A stretch of DNA of 64,000 nt from Stomorhina lunata (taxonomy: Eukaryota; Arthropoda; Insecta; Diptera; Rhiniidae): positions 18,527,510-18,591,509 of the forward strand of contig OW121741.1 of the NCBI GenBank assembly GCA_933228675.1. Reading direction: 5' to 3'. This document shows positions 55,641 to 64,000 of this stretch, in pieces. The notes beneath the pieces are model-generated. The model had not been told where the DNA came from. It was given only the letters and a program-made list of their open reading frames with translations, and searched no databases. Position 1 is the stretch's first letter. Every line of letters begins with the position of its first letter. The translations under genes and the position numbers were made by a program.

Positions 55641-57830
55641 GGAAAGGAACTATTATATAACATTTTAGATTACATCGACCTTAAATTCTAATTCTTTGTT
55701 AGTTTATATAAAGTGTAGTGCTCTAGCTTACCAAAGTCTGTTAAAATTATTTATTACAAAAATCTAAAAATCTTGCTTTTATATTTGAAAAATATTTTTT
55801 TTTTAACATTGACCTAATTTAGATTATCCTTCATAACTTTTGCACTAATCCCTGAAAAATTTTTCTAAAAATATCTTATGATTCCCAATACTTTATCAAA
55901 CAAATCAATGTAAATTTTGTTTTGATATCTCAATTCATTGCGAGGTCAAAATAGGTCAAAGTCGAAATTTTGAAAATTTATATATTTAAAATATTTTTTT
56001 TATTTCGACCTAATTTGGATTTTTTTTACAACTTTTGTAATAATGCCTAGTGCTGATCTAGTGCTCTAGATTACCAGTGTCTTTAAAAGTTATTTATCAC
56101 AAAAATCTTGTATTTTTTTACTCCAAAAATACTTCCTTTACTTAACTCAATTTAAATTTTTCTTTATAACTTTTGTAATAATACCAAGAAAATTTTTTGA
56201 AAAATATCTAATAATTTCCAATACTTTACCAAACAAATTAATGTAAATTTTGTTTTGTTATCTAAAATCTTTGCGATGTCAAAATGGGCCAAAGTCGTTA
56301 TTTTGAAAATTTAAAAATCTTGTTTTTATACTCGAAAAATATATTTTTACCTTGAGCTAATTTAGATTTTTCTTTATAACTTTTGTAATAATGACAAGAA
56401 AATTTTGGAAAAAATGTCTTGTAATTCTCAATACTTTACCAAACAAATCAATGTAAATTTTGTCTGGTTATCTCAATTCGTTGCGAGTTCAAAATGTGCC
56501 AAAGTCGAAATTTTAAAAATTTACAAATCTTGTTTTTATACTATATTTTTTTAATTTTACCTAATTTAAATTCTTTGTTAGTTTATATTAAGTCTAGAGC
56601 ACTAGATTACTAGAGTCTATTCAAATTACTTATTACAAATATCTAAAAATCTTGTTTTTATATTCAAAAAATATTTTTTGTACTTGATTCGATATCGATT
56701 TTTCCTTATAACTTTTGTAATAAAGTCAAGAAAATTTTGGAAAAATATCTTATAATTCTTTATACTTTACCAAACAAATTAAAGCTTACTTCCTCTTATT
56801 TTCTTAATTCGTCATAATGTCAAAAATTCTCAAAGTCTCAATTTACAATTATCCTGATATCTTTAGCTATAATTCAGATAAAAACTTTTCATAATTACCA
56901 GATAATTCCCAATACTTAAAAAATAAATCTATGGAAATCTTGTCTTGATATTTCAATTCATTAAGATTTCAAAATTCTTTAAAGCCAAAATTTTGAAAAA
57001 AAAATTTGAACTTAATTTTTAATATTTGTATTTAGATTCAATTTACAATTATCCTGACATCTTTAGTCATAATGAAAAAAAAAAAAAATTTCAAAATTAT
57101 TTGATGATTCCCAATACTTCAACAAATAAATTAAAGAAAATCTTGTCTAAATATATCAATTCTTTAAGATGTCAAAATTCTTTAAAGTCAAATTTTGCAA
57201 TAAAACAATTTTAAACTTAATTTTTAATATTTTTTATTTTGTTCCAATTTACACTTTTTCTAATATCTTTAGTCATAATGGAGATACAAATTTTTCAAAA
57301 TTATTTGATGATTCCGAATACTTCAACAAATAAATTAAAGAAAATCTTGTCTTAATATCTCAATTCTTTAAGATGTTAAAATTCTTCAAAATAAAATTTT
57401 TGAAATAAAATAATTTTAAACTTAATTTTTAATATTTGTATTTTGATCCAATTTACTATTATTCTGACATCTTTAGTCATAATGAAGTTAAAAATTTTTA
57501 AAAATTATTTGATGATTCCCAATACTCCAACAAATAAATTGATAAAAAGTTTGTCTAAATAACTCAATTTTTTAAGATGTTAAAATTCTTCAAAGTCAAA
57601 TTTTGAAGTAAAATAATTTTAAACTTAATTTTTAATTTTTTTTATTTTGATCCAATTTACACTTATCCTGATATCTTTAGTCATAATGAAAATTTAATTT
57701 TTTCAAAATTATTTGATGATTTCCAATACTTTAACAAATAAATCAATAAATATCTAAATATCTCAATTCTTTAAGATGTCAAAATTCTTCAAAGTCGAAA
57801 ATTTCTAAAAAATAAATATAAAATTTTTTT
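55640..57830 (+). repeat. ~320-bp satellite family, block 3 (plus orientation)
   Basis: About eight diverged copies run in the block 1 orientation. Left copies keep TAGTGCTCTAGCTTACCAAAGT and TAACTTTTGTAATAATGCC words. From about 56850 the unit shortens to roughly 200 bp, with ATGATTCCCAATACTTCAAC, AAATCTTGTCT and CAATTCTTTAAGATGTCAAA. Confidence 0.8.
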
Positions 57831-58640
57831 GTTTATATTTTATATTATTAAGCAAATATTTCCCAATAAAAATCCCCCATAAATCATTTTTAAAAGATTT
57901 TCAGATTTTGATGTATCCAATTAAATTCCCATCACACTTAACTATTTCGCTTTGAGATTTATTTGAATTCTTTAAAGTTTGAGTTAAATAGGTCACAAAA
58001 TCATAATTTTAAGCAAATTTGGTTCATACTTTTTATAAATTTTCAAACTTTTTTTCTTCTTAATTTAATTTATTTTTAATAACAAAAGAAGTTCCCACAA
58101 TTTATGTTCATTTTTTTTTGTTAAAAAAAGTTTTGAAACAGTTTTGTGTACCTAGTTACGATTATTCAAACTCCCCACACGATTTTTCGAATTTTTTATG
58201 CTAAATTTTCTTTGTTTGAAAATTGTTTTATTTCTTTATTGAAAACTTTAAATATAAATTATATTTATTTAAATATTATTTGCGGGTCTTTGTTATCGTA
58301 ACAATAAAAATTATGTAACATTTTGTTTATTGTTTATTTTACAGTTTAATAGTTTAACAATTTATTTATCTTGTTGTTTTTACAAAACTTGTAGGAGATT
58401 ATTCAAAATTTTGATTAGAAGTTGTATAAGAGGAAAAGGGAAATTTTTAAGATAAAACTGATTAATTGGTTTGAGGAATTAACTAAAAAGGTAGCTTTTT
58501 CTGAAAGCTTTATTTAAAAATACTAGAAGTGTATTTCAAAATTTTCCAAAATTTTCTAAAAAAGACAAAATTTTGCAAAATATTCTAATAAAGAAAAAAA
58601 TTAAAAAAAAGACAAAATTTTCTATTAAAGACAAAGAAAA
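57831..58640. other. AT-rich DNA, nothing recognised
   Basis: About 800 bp of AT-rich DNA before the last satellite array. No gene, RNA or repeat was recognised. Confidence 0.5.
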
Positions 58641-61600
58641 GCTGAACTAGAACTAAACTAAAACTGAACTAGAACTGAACTAGAACTAACCTAGAACTGA
58701 ACTAGAACTAAACTAGAACTGAACTAGAACTGAACTAGAACTAGAACTGAACTAGAACTGAACTAGAACTGAACTAGAACTGAACTAGAACTGAACTAGA
58801 ACTGAACTAGAACTGAACTAGAACTGAACTAGAACTGAACTAGAACTGAACTAGAACTGAACTAGAACTGAACTAGAACTGAACTAGAACTGAACTAGAA
58901 CTGAACTAGAACTGAACTAGAACTGAACTAGAACTGAACTAGAACTGAACTAGAACTGAACTAGAACTGAACTAGAACTGAACTAGAACTGAACTAGAAC
59001 TGAACTAGAACTGAACTAGAACTGAACTAGAACTGAACTAGAACTGAACTAGAACTGAACTAGAACTGAACTAGAACTGAACTAGAACTGAACTAGAACT
59101 GAACTAGAACTGAACTAGAACTGAACTAGAACTGAACTAGAACTGAACTAGAACTGAACTAGAACTGAACTAGAACTGAACTAGAACTGAACTAGAACTG
59201 AACTAGAACTGAACTAGAACTGAACTAGAACTGAACTAGAACTGAACTAGAACTGAACTAGAACTGAACTAGAACTGAACTAGAACTGAACTAGAACTGA
59301 ACTAGAACTGAACTGAACTAGAACTGAACTAGAACTGAACTAGAACTGAACTAGAACTGAACTAGAACTGAACTAGAACTGAACTAGAACTGAACTAGAA
59401 CTGAACTAGAACTGAACTAGAACTGAACTAGAACTGAACTAGAACTGAACTAGAACTGAACTAGAACTGAACTAGAACTGAACTAGAACTGAACTAGAAC
59501 TGAACAAGAACTGAACAAGAACTGAACTAGAACTGAACTAGAACTGAACTAGAACTGAACTAGAACTGAACTAGAACTGAACTAGAACTGAACTAGAACT
59601 GAACTAGAACTGAACTAGAACTGAACTAGAACTGAACTAGAACTGAACTAGAACTGAACTAGAACTGAACTAGAACTGAACTAGAACTGAACTAGAACTG
59701 AACTAGAACTGAACTAGAACTGAACTAGAACTGAACTAGAACTGAACTAGAACTGAACTAGAACTGAACTAGAACTGAACTAGAACTGAACTAGAACTGA
59801 ACTAGAACTGAACTAGAACTGAACTAGAACTGAACTAGAACTGAACTAGAACTGAACTAGAACTGAACTAGAACTGAACTAGAACTGAACTAGAACTGAA
59901 CTAGAACTGAACTAGAACTGAACTAGAACTGAACTAGAACTGAACTAGAACTGAACTAGAACTGAACTAGAACTGAACTAGAACTGAACTAGAACTGAAC
60001 TAGAACTGAACTAGAACTGAACTAGAACTGAACTAGAACTGAACTAGAACTGAACTAGAACTGAACTAGAACTGAACTAGAACTGAACTAGAACTGAACT
60101 AGAACTGAACTAGAACTGAACTAGAACTGAACTAGAACTGAACTAGAACTGAACTAGAACTGAACTAGAACTGAACTAGAACTGAACTAGAACTGAACTA
60201 GAACTGAACTAGAACTGAACTAGAACTGAACTAGAACTGAACTAGAACTGAACTAGAACTGAACTAGAACTGAACTAGAACTGAACTAGAACTGAACTAG
60301 AACTGAACTAGAACTGAACTAGAACTGAACTAGAACTGAACTAGAACTGAACTAGAACTGAACTAGAACTGAACTAGAACTGAACTAGAACTGAACTAGA
60401 ACTGAACTAGAACTGAACTAGAACTGAACTAGAACTGAACTAGAACTGAACTAGAACTGAACTAGAACTGAACTAGAACTGAACTAGAACTGAACTAGAA
60501 CTGAACTAGAACTGAACTAGAACTGAACTAGAACTGAACTAGAACTGAACTAGAACTGAACTAGAACTGAACTAGAACTGAACTAGAACTGAACTAGAAC
60601 TGAACTAGAACTGAACTAGAACTGAACTAGAACTGAACTAGAACTGAACTAGAACTGAACTAGAACTGAACTAGAACTGAACTAGAACTGAACTAGAACT
60701 GAACTAGAACTGAACTAGAACTGAACTAGAACTGAACTAGAACTGAACTAGAACTGAACTAGAACTGAACTAGAACTGAACTAGAACTGAACTAGAACTG
60801 AACTAGAACTGAACTAGAACTGAACTAGAACTGAACTAGAACTGAACTAGAACTGAACTAGAACTGAACTAGAACTGAACTAGAACTGAACTAGAACTGA
60901 ACTAGAACTGAACTAGAACTGAACTAGAACTGAACTAGAACTGAACTAGAACTGAACTAGAACTGAACTAGAACTGAACTAGAACTGAACTAGAACTGAA
61001 CTAGAACTGAACTAGAACTGAACTAGAACTGAACTAGAACTGAACTAGAACTGAACTAGAACTGAACTAGAACTGAACTAGAACTGAACTAGAACTGAAC
61101 TAGAACTGAACTAGAACTGAACTAGAACTGAACTAGAACTGAACTAGAACTGAACTAGAACTGAACTAGAACTGAACTAGAACTGAACTAGAACTGAACT
61201 AGAACTGAACTAGAACTGAACTAGAACTGAACTAGAACTGAACTAGAACTGAACTAGAACTGAACTAGAACTGAACTAGAACTGAACTAGAACTGAACTA
61301 GAACTGAACTAGAACTGAACTAGAACTGAACTAGAACTGAACTAGAACTGAACTAGAACTGAACTAGAACTGAACTAGAACTGAACTAGAACTGAACTAG
61401 AACTGAACTAGAACTGAACTAGAACTGAACTAGAACTGAACTAGAACTGAACTAGAACTGAACTAGAACTGAACTAGAACTGAACTAGAACTGAACTAGA
61501 ACTGAACTAGAACTGAACTAGAACTGAACTAGAACTGAACTAGAACTGAACTAGAACTGAACTAGAACTGAACTAGAACTGAACTAGAACTGAACTAGAA

Positions 61601-64000
61601 CTGAACTAGAACTGAACTAGAACTGAACTAGAACTGAACTAGAACTGAACTAGAACTGAACTAGAACTGAACTAGAACTGAACTAGAACTGAACTAGAAC
61701 TGAACTAGAACTGAACTAGAACTGAACTAGAACTGAACTAGAACTGAACTAGAACTGAACTAGAACTGAACTAGAACTGAACTAGAACTGAACTAGAACT
61801 GAACTAGAACTGAACTAGAACTGAACTAGAACTGAACTAGAACTGAACTAGAACTGAACTAGAACTGAACTAGAACTGAACTAGAACTGAACTAGAACTG
61901 AACTAGAACTGAACTAGAACTGAACTAGAACTGAACTAGAACTGAACTAGAACTGAACTAGAACTGAACTAGAACTGAACTAGAACTGAACTAGAACTGA
62001 ACTAGAACTGAACTAGAACTGAACTAGAACTGAACTAGAACTGAACTAGAACTGAACTAGAACTGAACTAGAACTGAACTAGAACTGAACTAGAACTGAA
62101 CTAGAACTGAACTAGAACTGAACTAGAACTGAACTAGAACTGAACTAGAACTGAACTAGAACTGAACTAGAACTGAACTAGAACTGAACTAGAACTGAAC
62201 TAGAACTGAACTAGAACTGAACTAGAACTGAACTAGAACTGAACTAGAACTGAACTAGAACTGAACTAGAACTGAACTAGAACTGAACTAGAACTGAACT
62301 AGAACTGAACTAGAACTGAACTAGAACTGAACTAGAACTGAACTAGAACTGAACTAGAACTGAACTAGAACTGAACTAGAACTGAACTAGAACTGAACTA
62401 GAACTGAACTAGAACTGAACTAGAACTGAACTAGAACTGAACTAGAACTGAACTAGAACTGAACTAGAACTGAACTAGAACTGAACTAGAACTGAACTAG
62501 AACTGAACTAGAACTGAACTAGAACTGAACTAGAACTGAACTAGAACTGAACTAGAACTGAACTAGAACTGAACTAGAACTGAACTAGAACTGAACTAGA
62601 ACTGAACTAGAACTGAACTAGAACTGAACTAGAACTGAACTAGAACTGAACTAGAACTGAACTAGAACTGAACTAGAACTGAACTAGAACTGAACTAGAA
62701 CTGAACTAGAACTGAACTAGAACTGAACTAGAACTGAACTAGAACTGAACTAGAACTGAACTAGAACTGAACTAGAACTGAACTAGAACTGAACTAGAAC
62801 TGAACTAGAACTGAACTAGAACTGAACTAGAACTGAACTAGAACTGAACTAGAACTGAACTAGAACTGAACTAGAACTGAACTAGAACTGAACTAGAACT
62901 GAACTAGAACTGAACTAGAACTGAACTAGAACTGAACTAGAACTGAACTAGAACTGAACTAGAACTGAACTAGAACTGAACTAGAACTGAACTAGAACTG
63001 AACTAGAACTGAACTAGAACTGAACTAGAACTGAACTAGAACTGAACTAGAACTGAACTAGAACTGAACTAGAACTGAACTAGAACTGAACTAGAACTGA
63101 ACTAGAACTGAACTAGAACTGAACTAGAACTGAACTAGAACTGAACTAGAACTGAACTAGAACTGAACTAGAACTGAACTAGAACTGAACTAGAACTGAA
63201 CTAGAACTGAACTAGAACTGAACTAGAACTGAACTAGAACTGAACTAGAACTGAACTAGAACTGAACTAGAACTGAACTAGAACTGAACTAGAACTGAAC
63301 TAGAACTGAACTAGAACTGAACTAGAACTGAACTAGAACTGAACTAGAACTGAACTAGAACTGAACTAGAACTGAACTAGAACTGAACTAGAACTGAACT
63401 AGAACTGAACTAGAACTGAACTAGAACTGAACTAGAACTGAACTAGAACTGAACTAGAACTGAACTAGAACTGAACTAGAACTGAACTAGAACTGAACTA
63501 GAACTGAACTAGAACTGAACTAGAACTGAACTAGAACTGAACTAGAACTGAACTAGAACTGAACTAGAACTGAACTAGAACTGAACTAGAACTGAACTAG
63601 AACTGAACTAGAACTGAACTAGAACTGAACTAGAACTGAACTAGAACTGAACTAGAACTGAACTAGAACTGAACTAGAACTGAACTAGAACTGAACTAGA
63701 ACTGAACTAGAACTGAACTAGAACTGAACTAGAACTGAACTAGAACTGAACTAGAACTGAACTAGAACTGAACTAGAACTGAACTAGAACTGAACTAGAA
63801 CTGAACTAGAACTGAACTAGAACTGAACTAGAACTGAACTAGAACTGAACTAGAACTGAACTAGAACTGAACTAGAACTGAACTAGAACTGAACTAGAAC
63901 TGAACTAGAACTGAACTAGAACTGAACTAGAACTGAACTAGAACTGAACTAGAACTGAACTAGAACTGAACTAGAACTGAACTAGAACTGAACTAGAACT
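58641..64000 (+). repeat. 11-bp satellite array 4, (TAGAACTGAAC)n, runs off the window
   Basis: At least 485 copies of the main 11-bp unit in plus orientation continue past the window end. The left edge is degenerate (58641-58745). Inside, the array is the most uniform in the window, with only a 6-bp-short unit near 59310 and two adjacent GAACAAGAAC variants at 59504-59515. No inserted element was seen. Confidence 0.97.

Overview
This is nuclear DNA from an insect, very probably a higher (calyptrate-type) fly. It is AT-rich, its genes are split by short introns with GT/AG borders and also by very large repeat-filled introns, and the order CRAL-TRIO gene(s), Hs2st, RanGAP matches the 37D/E neighbourhood of Drosophila melanogaster as I remember it. 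No prokaryotic, CRISPR or phage features were seen. Five protein-coding loci are supported: the 3' tail of one CRAL-TRIO gene (1-105, +); a complete CRAL-TRIO gene of four exons and 296 aa (3024-4101, +); heparan sulfate 2-O-sulfotransferase Hs2st of five exons and 352 aa (15921 down to 10395, -); RanGAP of six exons and 586 aa (18951-22151, +); and a large unrecognised coiled-coil, serine-rich, acidic protein of three exons and 1313 aa (36024 down to 25218, -). In the four complete genes the exon lengths sum to whole codon numbers, which supports the splice models.

The rest is mostly tandem repeat DNA. An 11-bp satellite (TAGAACTGAAC) forms arrays at about 227-2716, 4235-8737, 11130-15346 (opposite strand, inside an Hs2st intron) and 58641 to the window end. 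One-base and 12-bp relatives lie at 41760-43923. Two miniature inverted-repeat element families sit inside the satellite: a 109-bp one in three identical copies and a 319-bp one in a single copy. All four insertions are at the same CAG/CTG of the satellite unit, with an apparent 3-bp target duplication. Around RanGAP there are two families of 31-bp repeats: an inverted pair of arrays between the Hs2st and RanGAP promoters (16655-18569) and a direct array downstream (22565-24735). A related 30-bp family lies at 37825-40068. All three have a palindromic core around CTATA.

The large minus-strand gene has one intron that is almost purely polypyrimidine on its sense strand (27590-28975). Its 5.4-kb first intron carries decayed non-LTR retrotransposon pieces, a perfect 14-bp hairpin and degenerate tandem repeats. 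From 44 to 58 kb no coding sequence could be recognised. That stretch holds a SINE-like element, several degenerate mid-length tandem repeats (about 220, 132 and 320 bp) and a TA microsatellite. The 132-bp repeat carries close matches to a CTCF core site, and the 320-bp family switches strand twice.

The genes do not form an operon or single pathway. Hs2st acts on heparan sulfate in the Golgi, RanGAP on the Ran GTPase cycle, and the CRAL-TRIO proteins carry small lipids. What they share is conserved fly linkage and an extreme load of satellite DNA. The most unusual signals are the satellite used as a landing pad by two element families, the dense AGTTCA direct repeats this satellite creates, the inverted 31-bp arrays at the divergent promoters, and the tandem CTCF-like sites.
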